A program made the translations under genes and the position numbers. A stretch of 64,000 nucleotides of DNA from RBG-16-66-20 sp035499575 (GTDB lineage: Bacteria; Pseudomonadota; Gammaproteobacteria; Burkholderiales; SG8-39), in NCBI GenBank assembly GCA_035499575.1, contig DATJYN010000170.1, positions 4,262 to 68,261 of the forward strand. Direction: 5' to 3'. Of the stretch, positions 8,346-16,124 are shown one piece after another (within the stretch, counting starts at the first letter, position 1; every line of letters begins with the position of its first letter). The notes under the pieces are model-generated. The model ran no database searches. It was not told the origin of the DNA and was given only the letters and a program-made list of their open reading frames with translations.

Positions 8346-8969
8346 ATGCCGATGACGACGCTGGTGATGTTCTCAGGCGGGCTGGACAGCACCGCCGCGC
8401 TGCACAAGCTGCTGACCCAGAGCGAAGACGACCTGCATGTCCACCATGTCCACCTGATAAACCGCGATGGCCGAGACCGCGCCGAGCGCGACGCGGTAAA
8501 TGCAGTGATCGCATGGTGTCGCGCCAACTGCCGGCCCTTCGCCTACTCCGAGTCCGGGCTCGACTTCTCCGCATTGCAGGCGATACCTATCGACTACCTG
8601 TCGATCGCTTTCGCCGCCTGCCAGGTCGCGATCGACATTCCCCGCTGCAACCGGATCGCAGTCGGCATCCTTGCAGTGGACCTCGACGAAATCAAGCGCA
8701 AGGTCTCCGTGCGGCAGCGTGAGGTCTTCGAGGCGATGTACGCCTGCTACCGGGCTCGCAAGCTCGGCGAGCCCGCGGTCGAATGGATATTTCCGGTCTA
8801 CGACTTGAGCAAGGCGCAGGTCGCGGCCTCGCTGCCCCCAGAGCTGCGCGCCGCCTCCTGGTCTTGCCGCCGGCCGGTGACGTCCGCCGCCGGCTACCGC
8901 GTCTGCGGCGAGTGCAAACCCTGCCGCAAGCGCGCGGAAGTCTCCGCGCAGCTGAATATCGCGCTCTGA
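8346..8969 (+). CDS. QueC-like PP-loop protein (7-cyano-7-deazaguanine synthase family, divergent)
   Basis: The 207-residue protein has the PP-loop ATP pyrophosphatase motif SGGLDST at 10-16. Near the C-terminus are four cysteines (174, 187, 190, 193) spaced C-x12-C-x2-C-x2-C, which matches the zinc site of QueC closely in the last three. QueC converts 7-carboxy-7-deazaguanine to preQ0. After the PP-loop, however, the usual SFDYGQRH-type segment is replaced by HVHHVHLINRDGRDRAERDA, so substrate use may differ. No queD, queE or folE is adjacent; the gene stands between a glycan operon and a cyclase gene, which starts 9 bases after its stop. Alternatives are a 7-deazaguanine enzyme for DNA or tRNA modification, or another amidating or thiolating PP-loop enzyme. 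ATG 8352 is a second possible start. Confidence 0.75.
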   Translation: MPMTTLVMFSGGLDSTAALHKLLTQSEDDLHVHHVHLINRDGRDRAERDAVNAVIAWCRANCRPFAYSESGLDFSALQAIPIDYLSIAFAACQVAIDIPRCNRIAVGILAVDLDEIKRKVSVRQREVFEAMYACYRARKLGEPAVEWIFPVYDLSKAQVAASLPPELRAASWSCRRPVTSAAGYRVCGECKPCRKRAEVSAQLNIAL

Positions 8970-8978
8970 GACGGTTTC

Positions 8979-10601
8979 GTGCCGCCTTTCGAGCGCAGGT
9001 TGCGACTCGCCACGGGGCTGGTGATCGCAGCCTACGTCACGGGGCATTTCCTAAACCACGCGCTCGGCATCGTCTCGCTCGATGCGATGGAGGTGCTGCG
9101 CCGCGTGCTCTCGGGCTGGTGGCGCAGCCTGCCTGGCACCGTGCTGTTGTACGGCTCGCTGCTGACGCATTTTGCGCTGGCACTCGCGTCGCTCGCGCGC
9201 AGGCGCACGCTGCGCATGCCCGCCTGGGAGGCCTGGCAACTTGCGCTCGGCCTGTGCGTGATTCCCCTGCTCGCTTATCACGTGATGGGCACACGCTTCG
9301 CCTGGCAGCTGCTCGGCCGCGAGGTGAATTATCCGCGCATCGTCGCCGCGATCTGGAACGATCCCCTGCAATCGGCCAAACAGGTCGCGCTGATTGCGGT
9401 CGTATGGCTGCACCTTTGCTTCGGCATGCATTTCTGGCTCAGGCTCAAGCCCTGGTATCCGCGCGCGCAGCAGTACCTGTTCGCGGCCGCGGTGCTGACC
9501 CCGGCGCTGGCGCTGGCGGGCTTCGTCAGTGCCGGCATCAATCACATGATGGCGCCGCCGCCGCAGCCGATCACGCGCGAGGACGTCGCGCTGCTGTTCG
9601 GTGTGCGCGACAGCATCTACTGGGGATTCGCGCTGCTGCTCGGCGCCACGCTATTGCTGCGCCTCGTGCGCAAGCTGCGGCGCAGCGCGTACCGCATCCA
9701 TCACCCGTCAGGGCGCGTGATCGCTGCGACCGCGGGCAGCAGCATCTTGGAGGCCGTGCGCGAAGCGGACCTGCCGCACGCATCCGTCTGCGGCGGCAGG
9801 GCGCGCTGCACGACTTGCCGCGTGCGCGTCGCGGAAGGCCTGGCCGCGTTGGCGCCGCCGGAGGCGCTGGAGGCCGAGGCCCTGCGCCGCATCGACGCCG
9901 CACCGAATGTGCGCCTTGCCTGCCAGGCGCGCCCGACCGCCGACGTCTGGATCACGCCGCTGGTGCCGGCGGGCGCCGGCGTTGAGGCCGCGCGCCGGCC
10001 GGGCGGCGTGCAGGGCCACGAGCAGCAGGTGGTGGCGATGTTCGTCGACCTGCGCGGTTCGACGGCGCTTGGCGAAACGCGCCTGCCTTACGACGTCGTG
10101 TTCATCCTCAACCAGTTTTTTGCGGAGATGTCCGAGGCACTGCAGACGACCGGCGGCCACTACGCGCAGTTCACCGGCGACGGGCTGCTCGCGCTCTACG
10201 GGCTGAGCGGCGACATCGGCCAGGCCTGCCGCGGCGCACTCGCCGGCGCAGCGGAAATGCACAGGCGTCTTGGCGAATTGAACAAGCGCCTCGCGCCGGA
10301 ACTCGCCGCGCCGCTGCGAATGGGCATCGGCGTGCATGCGGGCGTGGCGATCGTCGGCAGCATGGGGCCGCCGGCCGCGCCGATCATCTCCGCGATCGGC
10401 GACACCATCAACAGCGCGGCGCGCCTGGAAAGCATGACCAAGCAGTTCGGCGCCACGCTGGTGGTATCGTTGGATACGCTGCGGCTGGCCGGTATCGCGT
10501 CGCCGGACATTCCGGCGCATCGCGTCGACGTGCGCGGCAAGGTGCAGCAGATCGACGTGCTCGCGGTCGAGGATCCCGGCGTGCTGCTGCCCGCCTCGTA
10601 A
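8979..10601 (+). CDS. Membrane-bound class III nucleotidyl cyclase with cytochrome-b-like anchor and 2Fe-2S domain
   Basis: The 540-residue protein (GTG start) has three parts. Residues 1-235 form about six membrane helices with buried histidines (H23, H27, H64, H101, H145, H151), resembling a diheme cytochrome-b or SdhC-type anchor. Residues 238-325 are a plant-type ferredoxin domain with C271, C277, C280 and C315 (C-x5-C-x2-C-x34-C). Residues 345-535 are a class III cyclase with metal-binding D357 (AMFVDLRGST) and D401 (FTGDGLLAL), and the catalytic Asn/Arg in DTINSAARLE. The layout suggests that electron flow or quinone redox state controls cyclic nucleotide production. cAMP is the likely product, but GTP specificity is not excluded. 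A K+ channel with a cyclic-nucleotide-binding domain is encoded about 1 kb away. The next gene begins 2 bases after the stop. Confidence 0.9.
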   Translation: MPPFERRLRLATGLVIAAYVTGHFLNHALGIVSLDAMEVLRRVLSGWWRSLPGTVLLYGSLLTHFALALASLARRRTLRMPAWEAWQLALGLCVIPLLAYHVMGTRFAWQLLGREVNYPRIVAAIWNDPLQSAKQVALIAVVWLHLCFGMHFWLRLKPWYPRAQQYLFAAAVLTPALALAGFVSAGINHMMAPPPQPITREDVALLFGVRDSIYWGFALLLGATLLLRLVRKLRRSAYRIHHPSGRVIAATAGSSILEAVREADLPHASVCGGRARCTTCRVRVAEGLAALAPPEALEAEALRRIDAAPNVRLACQARPTADVWITPLVPAGAGVEAARRPGGVQGHEQQVVAMFVDLRGSTALGETRLPYDVVFILNQFFAEMSEALQTTGGHYAQFTGDGLLALYGLSGDIGQACRGALAGAAEMHRRLGELNKRLAPELAAPLRMGIGVHAGVAIVGSMGPPAAPIISAIGDTINSAARLESMTKQFGATLVVSLDTLRLAGIASPDIPAHRVDVRGKVQQIDVLAVEDPGVLLPAS

Positions 10602-10603
10602 CC

Positions 10604-11581
10604 ATGAAACGCCTCGCTGCATTTGCGGCATTCGCCTGCGCGCTCGGCCTCGGCGGCTGCATATCGCTGCCGCAGAGCGAAGCGCTGCGCGAAACGCCGC
10701 CGCAAGGCATCCCGCTGCGGGTCGAACTCACGCAGGTGCCGTTCTTCGTGCAGGACGGCTTTCTCTGCGGGCCCGCCTCGCTCGCCATGGTCATCAATGC
10801 CGCCGGCGTGCCGGCGACCGTCGAATCGCTGGAACCGATGGTTTACCTGCCGGGGCGGCAAGGCAGCCTGCAGGCCGAGATGCTCGGCGCGACACGCCGC
10901 TCCGGCCTGGTCGCCTACGCGCTCGCGCCCAAGCTCGAGGACCTGCTGCGCGAAGTTGCCGCCGGCACGCCGGTGGTGGTGCTGGTCAACCTGGGGTTCA
11001 ACCTGCTGCCGGTCTGGCACTATTCGGTGGTGGTCGGCTACGATCTGGAGAAACGCGAAGTCATCGTGCGCACGGCCCACCGGCGGCGCGACGAATGGAG
11101 TTTCTCGTTTCTCGAGTACTTCTGGCGCGAAAGCGATTACTGGTCGATGGTCGCGCTGCCGCCGGGCCGCGTTCCGGCGACCGCGGATGAATCCGGGTTT
11201 GCGGCGGCGGTGGCCGCGCTGGAGCAGGCCGGCAAGCCGGGCGAAGCGCGCCAGTCGTATCGCGCGCTCCTCGAGCGCTGGCCCGACAATCAGCTCGGCC
11301 TGATCGGCCTAGGCAACGTCGACTACACGCTCAAGGACCTGGCGGGCGCGGAACAGGCTTTTCGCCGCGCGAGCGAAGTACCGCCGCCGTCAGCGGCCGC
11401 ATTCAACAATCTCGCTTTTGTGCTGTCGGAACAAGGCCGCCTAGACGATGCTGAAATCGCCGCGCGACGCGCGGTCGCGCTCGCCGGACCGCTGCTGCCG
11501 CAGTCGCAAAAGACGCTCGACGAAATCAAGGCGAAGAAAAACGGCAAGGAGAGACCCCCTCCCGCGTCTAACCGCCCGTAA
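10604..11581 (+). CDS. C39-like cysteine peptidase lipoprotein with TPR repeats (PA2778-like)
   Basis: The 325-residue protein has a lipoprotein signal peptide with lipobox LGGC (Cys19). A C39-like papain-fold domain follows, with catalytic Cys55 (DGFLCGPASLAM) and His139 (LPVWHYSVVVGYD). The C-terminal third (about 200-310) is TPR-like (EARQSYRALLERWPDNQLGL; AAAFNNLAFVLSEQGRLDDA). This matches the PA2778 family of predicted periplasmic peptidases, whose substrates are unknown to me. A PA2779-type partner, often adjacent in other genomes, is not seen here. The gene starts two bases after the cyclase gene, suggesting co-transcription, and its 3' end overlaps the convergent channel gene by 14 bases. 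Confidence 0.85.
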   Translation: MKRLAAFAAFACALGLGGCISLPQSEALRETPPQGIPLRVELTQVPFFVQDGFLCGPASLAMVINAAGVPATVESLEPMVYLPGRQGSLQAEMLGATRRSGLVAYALAPKLEDLLREVAAGTPVVVLVNLGFNLLPVWHYSVVVGYDLEKREVIVRTAHRRRDEWSFSFLEYFWRESDYWSMVALPPGRVPATADESGFAAAVAALEQAGKPGEARQSYRALLERWPDNQLGLIGLGNVDYTLKDLAGAEQAFRRASEVPPPSAAAFNNLAFVLSEQGRLDDAEIAARRAVALAGPLLPQSQKTLDEIKAKKNGKERPPPASNRP

Positions 11582-12728
11582 TTTCCTCCAGGCGACGCCT
11601 GGCCGCGACGCGCACTGCGTCCTTCAGGTCCGGGTGCGCCTGCATGAAACTTTCGAAGTCGTCCTTGTGCAGCACCAGCAGCTTGCAGGGCGCGAGCGCC
11701 GTGATGGTCGCGGTACGCGTGCGTTCCGCGATCAGCGCGATCTCGCCGAAAAAGTCGCCGGCCGCCAGGAGGCCTTTTGCCGCGCTCGTCTCCTGGTCGA
11801 CCTCGACCTCGCCCGAAACGATGAAGTACATCGAATCGGCCTGGTCGCCCTTGCGGATCAGACGTTCGCCGCGCTCGGCGCGGCGTGCACGCAGCACGCC
11901 CGCCACGGCAGCGATGCGCGCGGCGTCCAGCGTACGGAACAGCGGCACCTTGGCCACCAGGTTCCAGGTATCGACGAACTCCCGCCGCCGCACCGCCTCG
12001 ATGAACGCAGACGCAATGATGCCGACCGGGATCGCGAACATGCACAGCCCCATCACCGCGGTCAGGCCGCCCGCAATCCTCCCCCACAGCGTCACCGGCG
12101 TGACGTCGCCGTATCCGACCGTGGTAAGCGTCACGATGCCCCACCACATCGCCGCGGGAATGCTGCCGAACTTGTCGGGCTGCGCCTCCCGCTCGAAGTA
12201 ATAGACCAGGCTCGACTGGAAGACGAGCAGCGCCAGCATCAGCACCGCGGCGCTCCCTAGCACGCGCCGCTCGCTGTAGACCGCTTCGACCATGAACTGG
12301 AAGGCCGCGGTATGGCGCAGCAGTTTGAAGATCGGCACGATGTCGAGCCAGTCGAGGTTCAGCCCGACGTGCGGCGCGAGCGCGAACGGGATCGCCGCCA
12401 CCAGGTCCACCAGCCCGGGAAGCGAAAACACGTAGCGCAACCGCTCGCGCCCCGCGTCAGCGGCGCCCGGATTGTCGGCGGCAATCCAGATGCGCAGCAG
12501 ATATTCGATTGCGAAGCCGAGCGTGGTGAGCAGCAATATCACGTCCAGAAGGGAACCGTGCTCGCGGCCGATCTGCGGCACGGACTTGAGAACCGCAGTC
12601 GTCACGCTGGCCACGATCAGCAGCACCAAGCCCGTACGCACGGCGTGACCGCCCGAGCCGCCCTCCTCGCGCGTCAACAGGTGGTGCGCCCAGGCGCGCA
12701 GCGACTCGTGACGCACGGGCTCGTTCAC
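11568..12728 (-). CDS. Cyclic-nucleotide-gated potassium channel (MlotiK1-like)
   Basis: The 386-residue protein has six predicted membrane helices between about 30 and 245, a selectivity filter TTVGYGD (202-208) and a C-terminal cyclic-nucleotide-binding domain (about 262-380). The phosphate-binding cassette reads GDFFGEIALIAERTRTATIT; the Glu and the Arg-Thr-Ala expected for cyclic nucleotide contact are present. The voltage-sensor-like S4 region has few basic residues, as in non-voltage-gated bacterial CNG channels. The start is GTG 12728, which overlaps the stop of the upstream small-protein gene (GTGA). The cyclase gene on the opposite strand about 1 kb away may produce its ligand. This functional pairing is inferred. 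Confidence 0.92.
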   Translation of the reverse strand: MNEPVRHESLRAWAHHLLTREEGGSGGHAVRTGLVLLIVASVTTAVLKSVPQIGREHGSLLDVILLLTTLGFAIEYLLRIWIAADNPGAADAGRERLRYVFSLPGLVDLVAAIPFALAPHVGLNLDWLDIVPIFKLLRHTAAFQFMVEAVYSERRVLGSAAVLMLALLVFQSSLVYYFEREAQPDKFGSIPAAMWWGIVTLTTVGYGDVTPVTLWGRIAGGLTAVMGLCMFAIPVGIIASAFIEAVRRREFVDTWNLVAKVPLFRTLDAARIAAVAGVLRARRAERGERLIRKGDQADSMYFIVSGEVEVDQETSAAKGLLAAGDFFGEIALIAERTRTATITALAPCKLLVLHKDDFESFMQAHPDLKDAVRVAARRRLEEITGG

Positions 12729-12841
12729 GGCTTGGAGTCGTCCTTCGGCTTGCCGTCAGGGCGTTTCGCGGGCAAGGTCCACCACACGATTAGAATCAGC
12801 AGCGCAAGGGCCACGCCCATCTCGAGATATATGACCCACAT
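12725..12841 (-). CDS. Small single-helix membrane protein, 38 residues
   Basis: The short frame encodes MWVIYLEMGVALALLILIVWW, one membrane helix, followed by a charged tail rich in Lys, Pro and Asp (KRPDGKPKDDSKP). The stop overlaps the channel start as GTGA, the coupling pattern used across this window, which supports its reality. It may help express or assemble the K+ channel, but no function is known. Its ATG (12839-12841) lies inside the 5' end of the divergent mltA frame, so the two genes overlap by 11 bases at their starts; one of the two starts could be misplaced. Confidence 0.6.
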   Translation of the reverse strand: MWVIYLEMGVALALLILIVWWTLPAKRPDGKPKDDSKP

Positions 12842-14051
12842 CGTTCGCGCCTTTGCTCCCGCTTCTGGACTGCTGGTGGCTGCGATTCTAGCCCTCGCCG
12901 GTTGCGCCGACGCGCCGCAGCTGCCACAGGCCGCGCAATCACCGGCCCAGCGCACCTGCCCCGCCTGCGCCGAATGCCCGGTCTGCGCGGCGCCGGCGCG
13001 ACCCGCCGAGACGAAGTACCTGCGGGCGCCTTTCGGGTCAATTCCCGGCTGGGCGACCGCCGCGCTCGCGCCGGGAATGCGCGCCTTCGCGTCGGGCTGC
13101 GACCGCATGGCCGCCGGGCCGCTGCGCCTCGCCTGCGAGGCGGCGCGCGCATTGCCGCCGGACGATGAAGCCGCGGTCCGGCGCTTCGTCGAAGCAAGCT
13201 TCGACGCTTGGGTGGTCGCGTCCGCAGACGGCGCGGCCGAAGGCATGGTGACCGGCTACTACGAACCGGTCCTGCCCGGCAGCCGTGCGCGCACCGAGCG
13301 CTTCCGCACGCCGGTCTACGGCATGCCCGCCGACCTCATCGCCGTGGACCTGGACAGCGTCAACCCGGAACTGAAAGGCCTGCGCCTGCGCGGGCGCATC
13401 GAGGGCAACCGGCTGGTTCCGTACTGGACGCGCGCCGAGATTGAAGCGCGCGACGGCCGCGGCGCGCCGGTCATCGCCTGGGTGGAGGACCCGGTGGAAC
13501 TTTTTTTCATGCAGATCCAGGGCTCGGGCCAGGTCGAACTTGCCTCGGGTGGGCGGCTGCACCTCGCCTATGGAGACCAGAACGGCTACCCCTACCGGTC
13601 GATCGGAAGATTTCTCGTGGATCGCGGCGAAATGACCCTGGACCAAACGTCCATGCAGGGGATCAAGGCCTGGGCAGCAGCCAACCCGCGCAAGCTGCGC
13701 GAAGCGCTCGATGCCAACCCGAGCTATGTGTTCTTTCGCGAAACAACGGACACTGGCGGCCCGATCGGCACGCTCGGCGCACCGCTCACCGCTGGCTACA
13801 GCATCGCGGTAGATGCGCGCCAGATCCCCTTGGGCGCGCCGGTATTCCTGGCTACTACCTGGCCGCTGTCGACGCAGCCAATGGAACGGCTGGTGGCGGC
13901 GCAGGACACGGGCGGGGCGATCCGCGGCGCGGTGCGCGCGGATTTCTACTGGGGCAGCGGCAGCGAGGCGGGCGCGCTCGCCGGCCGCATGCGCCAGCGG
14001 GGCCGGATGTGGCTGCTCTGGCCGCGCGGCGAAACGCCGTCGAAACCCTAG
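12831..14051 (+). CDS. mltA: Membrane-bound lytic murein transglycosylase A
   Basis: MltA cleaves the MurNAc-GlcNAc bond of peptidoglycan, forming 1,6-anhydroMurNAc, at the inner face of the outer membrane. The 406-residue product has a lipoprotein signal peptide ending LAGC (Cys25), a short Cys/Pro-rich linker (CPACAECPVC) and the MltA core: MVTGYYEPVLPGS, FFMQIQGSGQVEL and the C-terminal 3D domain AAQDTGGAIRGAVRADFYWG, whose Asp is the catalytic acid in the family. The linker with five cysteines after the lipidation site is unusual. The start ATG 12831 gives a proper lipoprotein signal but overlaps the divergent small gene. It converges with dsbC, with no bases between the two stops. Confidence 0.93.
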   Translation: MTHIVRAFAPASGLLVAAILALAGCADAPQLPQAAQSPAQRTCPACAECPVCAAPARPAETKYLRAPFGSIPGWATAALAPGMRAFASGCDRMAAGPLRLACEAARALPPDDEAAVRRFVEASFDAWVVASADGAAEGMVTGYYEPVLPGSRARTERFRTPVYGMPADLIAVDLDSVNPELKGLRLRGRIEGNRLVPYWTRAEIEARDGRGAPVIAWVEDPVELFFMQIQGSGQVELASGGRLHLAYGDQNGYPYRSIGRFLVDRGEMTLDQTSMQGIKAWAAANPRKLREALDANPSYVFFRETTDTGGPIGTLGAPLTAGYSIAVDARQIPLGAPVFLATTWPLSTQPMERLVAAQDTGGAIRGAVRADFYWGSGSEAGALAGRMRQRGRMWLLWPRGETPSKP

Positions 14052-14786
14052 CTAATTCTTCTTCGTGGACTGGCGGGCAATTTCGTCCAGCTTCGCGCGC
14101 AGCTGGGCAGCCGGCAAGGCCATCCCGCGCTCGCCGTCGGCGTAGAACAGCGTCGGCGTGCCGTTGATGCGCAGCGTGCGGCCGAGTTCCAGCACCTTGT
14201 CCACCGGGTTCGCGCAGCCGGCACCGCCCGGCGGCACTTTCGGCGGGTCAGCCACGGCTAGATCCAGCCAGGCCTTGGCGCGGTCGGGCGCGCACCATAC
14301 CGCGCGCGAGTGGTCCGCGCGGTCGGGTCGGATCACCGGATACATGAAGACGTAAATCGTGATGTCGTCGATCTGCAGCAGCGTCTGCTCCAGCCGCCGG
14401 CAGTACGGGCAGTACGGGTCGGAGAACATCGCCAGCACGCGCTTGCCGTTGCCGCGCTGGATCTTCACCGCGAGATCGAGCGGCAGCGAGCTGAACTCGA
14501 TCGCCGTGAGCTTCTGCATCCGTTCTTTGGTGAGATTGCGGCCGGTTTTCGCGTCGATGATGTTGCCGTCCAGCACGAGGAAGTCCGCGTTTGCGTCGCT
14601 GTAGAGGATCTGCGGTCCTTCCTGGGTCTGGATGCGCACTTCGAACAGCCCGGCGAGCGGCGCCGGCTGCACGCCGTCGACCTTGATGTTCGGGAACTTG
14701 AGCTTGAGCACCTGGCGGATTTCCGCCTCGCCGGCGAACGCCGGCAACGCGAGCAGTGCAAGAGCAAGACAGACTATTTTCTTCAT
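14052..14786 (-). CDS. dsbC: Thiol:disulfide interchange protein DsbC
   Basis: DsbC is a periplasmic disulfide isomerase. From ATG 14786 the product is 244 residues with signal peptide MKKIVCLALALLALPAFAG. An N-terminal dimerisation domain follows (EIRQVLKLKFPNIKVDGV), then a thioredoxin fold with active site DPYCPYCRRLE. The second conserved cysteine pair (AVWCAPDR, GGAGCANP) is present, and the cis-Pro loop is NGTPTLFYADG. A TTG at 14798 in the same frame would add MTTR but spoils the signal start. It lies downstream of the ubiquinone hydroxylase gene with an 8-base gap, suggesting co-expression. Confidence 0.93.
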   Translation of the reverse strand: MKKIVCLALALLALPAFAGEAEIRQVLKLKFPNIKVDGVQPAPLAGLFEVRIQTQEGPQILYSDANADFLVLDGNIIDAKTGRNLTKERMQKLTAIEFSSLPLDLAVKIQRGNGKRVLAMFSDPYCPYCRRLEQTLLQIDDITIYVFMYPVIRPDRADHSRAVWCAPDRAKAWLDLAVADPPKVPPGGAGCANPVDKVLELGRTLRINGTPTLFYADGERGMALPAAQLRAKLDEIARQSTKKN

Positions 14787-14794
14787 CCGAGTCG

Positions 14795-15976
14795 TCAACC
14801 CATGGCGTGATGCATCAGGAGGTTCTTTAGGACCGGCAGGTGGTCGGCAAAGTTCAATCCGGCGTTGCGCAGCCGCGCCGCCGCCGGGGCCGGATTGCCG
14901 AACAGCCGGAACAAGCCGTGCACGGTGCCGCGCATGGCCAGTATAGCCTCCGCGCGCGCGCGCTCGTACCGCCTAAGCAGCCGCAGCTCGCCCGGATCGC
15001 GTCCCGGTGCGCGGGCAGCCAGCGTTTCAGCGAGCAGCCGCGCGTCCTGCAATCCGAGGTTGGCGCCCTGCCCCGCAAGCGGATGGATCACATGGGCGGC
15101 GTCGCCCGCAAGCGCGACGCGCGGCGCGACCAGGCGCGCGGCGGCAAGCCGCTGCAGCGGGAAGCTGCGCGCGGCGGTCACCAGCGACAGTTCGCCAACG
15201 GCGAACCCGGCAGCCGCGCCGACTTCGCGCGCGAGTGCCTCGGCTTCGAGCGCGAGCAAGCGTGCCGCTTGCGCTGTGTCCGTCGACCACACCATCGATA
15301 CGTGGTCGCCGGGCAGCGGCAGCAGCGCGAGCACCGCACCGCCGTGCGCCGGTCCCTGGAACCATTGCCACGCCAAGTTGCGATGCGGTCGCGAGCAGGC
15401 AAAATTCGCCACGACTGCGGCCTGGCCGTAATCCAGCGCTTCGCTCGCGATCCCGGCCTGCCGGCGCACGGACGAATGCGCACCGTCGGCGCCGACGACG
15501 AGCCGCGCCGTCAGGTTGCGCCCATCCTGCAGTTCGAGATTGACCTGCCGCTCGCCTGCCTGCAGCGCCCGGATCGAGGTGCCGGCGTACGGCGCGAGGC
15601 CCGCCTGAGATTCCAGGCCGCGCCAAAGCGCGTCCTGCAGGCGCCGGTCCTCGACGATCCAGGCCAGTTCGCCCACGCCGCTTCGGTACGCGTCGAATTC
15701 GATCACCGACGCGCCGTCGTCGCCGTACACGCGCATCGCGTGCACAGGCGTGAGGTGTTCGGCAGCGATCGCGTTCCAGGCGCCGAGGCGCGCAAGAAAC
15801 GCGGCGTTACCGGGACTGATGGCGTAGACGCGGGCGTCCAAGCCCGGCGCCATCGGGCCAGGCCGGCGATCCTGAGAGACCAGCGCGAGCCGCTCGCCCG
15901 CGAGTGCGCGAGCCGCGGCCGCGCCGATCATGGCGCCGCCGATGATGGCAATGTCGAAATGCGTTTCTGCGTTCAT
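14795..15976 (-). CDS. UbiH/UbiF/UbiI-family FAD-dependent ubiquinone biosynthesis hydroxylase
   Basis: This 393-residue flavoprotein hydroxylase belongs to the family that hydroxylates the ubiquinone ring. FAD-binding motifs are visible: IAIIGGAMIGAAAARAL at the N-terminus, VVGADGAHSSVRRQAGI mid-protein and ALAGDAAHVIHPLAGQGANL near residue 290. The last motif reads GDAAH, as in UbiF/UbiI, while the second family member in this window (44698-45765) reads GNAAQ as in UbiH. The two therefore probably hydroxylate different ring positions. The exact position cannot be told from sequence. It is the first gene of a pair with dsbC and is transcribed away from the tRNA gene. Confidence 0.88.
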   Translation of the reverse strand: MNAETHFDIAIIGGAMIGAAAARALAGERLALVSQDRRPGPMAPGLDARVYAISPGNAAFLARLGAWNAIAAEHLTPVHAMRVYGDDGASVIEFDAYRSGVGELAWIVEDRRLQDALWRGLESQAGLAPYAGTSIRALQAGERQVNLELQDGRNLTARLVVGADGAHSSVRRQAGIASEALDYGQAAVVANFACSRPHRNLAWQWFQGPAHGGAVLALLPLPGDHVSMVWSTDTAQAARLLALEAEALAREVGAAAGFAVGELSLVTAARSFPLQRLAAARLVAPRVALAGDAAHVIHPLAGQGANLGLQDARLLAETLAARAPGRDPGELRLLRRYERARAEAILAMRGTVHGLFRLFGNPAPAAARLRNAGLNFADHLPVLKNLLMHHAMG

Positions 15977-15994
15977 CGCGCTGGCTTCAACTCT

Positions 15995-16023
15995 TTGACT
16001 CCAAGACCCTTATCGGCGAAAAT
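15995..16023 (+). promoter_or_regulatory. Candidate sigma-70 promoter of the tRNA gene
   Basis: TTGACT at 15995-16000 and GAAAAT at 16018-16023 are separated by 17 bases. The predicted transcript start near 16030 lies about ten bases before the mature tRNA 5' end at 16040. The -35 is close to consensus but the -10 is weak. Confidence 0.45.
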
Positions 16024-16039
16024 TACGGCTCATCACCGG

Positions 16040-16116
16040 GGCGAATTAGCTCAGCTGGTTAGAGCAGCGGAATCATAATCCGTTTGTCCCCAGTTCGAAT
16101 CTGGGATTCGCCACCA
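16040..16116 (+). tRNA. tRNA-Met (CAT anticodon), probably elongator
   Basis: A full cloverleaf can be drawn. The 7-bp acceptor stem is GGCGAAT/ATTCGCC, the D-arm contains AGCTCAGCTGGTTAGAGC, and the anticodon stem is GCGGA/TCCGT with CAT at 16074-16076. The T-arm is CCCAG-TTCGAAT-CTGGG, with discriminator A and encoded CCA (16114-16116). CAT also occurs in tRNA-Ile2 (lysidine-modified) and initiator tRNA. The normal G-C first acceptor pair argues against initiator. Ile2 cannot be fully excluded by eye. The accessory glycan locus starts 9 bases downstream. Confidence 0.93.
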
Positions 16117-16124
16117 CTCCCCTT

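Noticed and set aside
7037..8527. A longer form of the MurG-like gene reaching into the QueC-like gene.
   Set aside because: The extra N-terminus is antisense to the QueC-like gene; ATG 8263 has a strong ribosome-binding site and fits the family start.
12312..12830. A 173-codon N-terminal extension of mltA.
   Set aside because: The extension is antisense to the K+ channel and the true protein begins with a proper lipoprotein signal at 12831.
16040..16116. Initiator tRNA-fMet.
   Set aside because: The acceptor stem starts with a normal G-C pair, whereas bacterial initiators have an unpaired first position.
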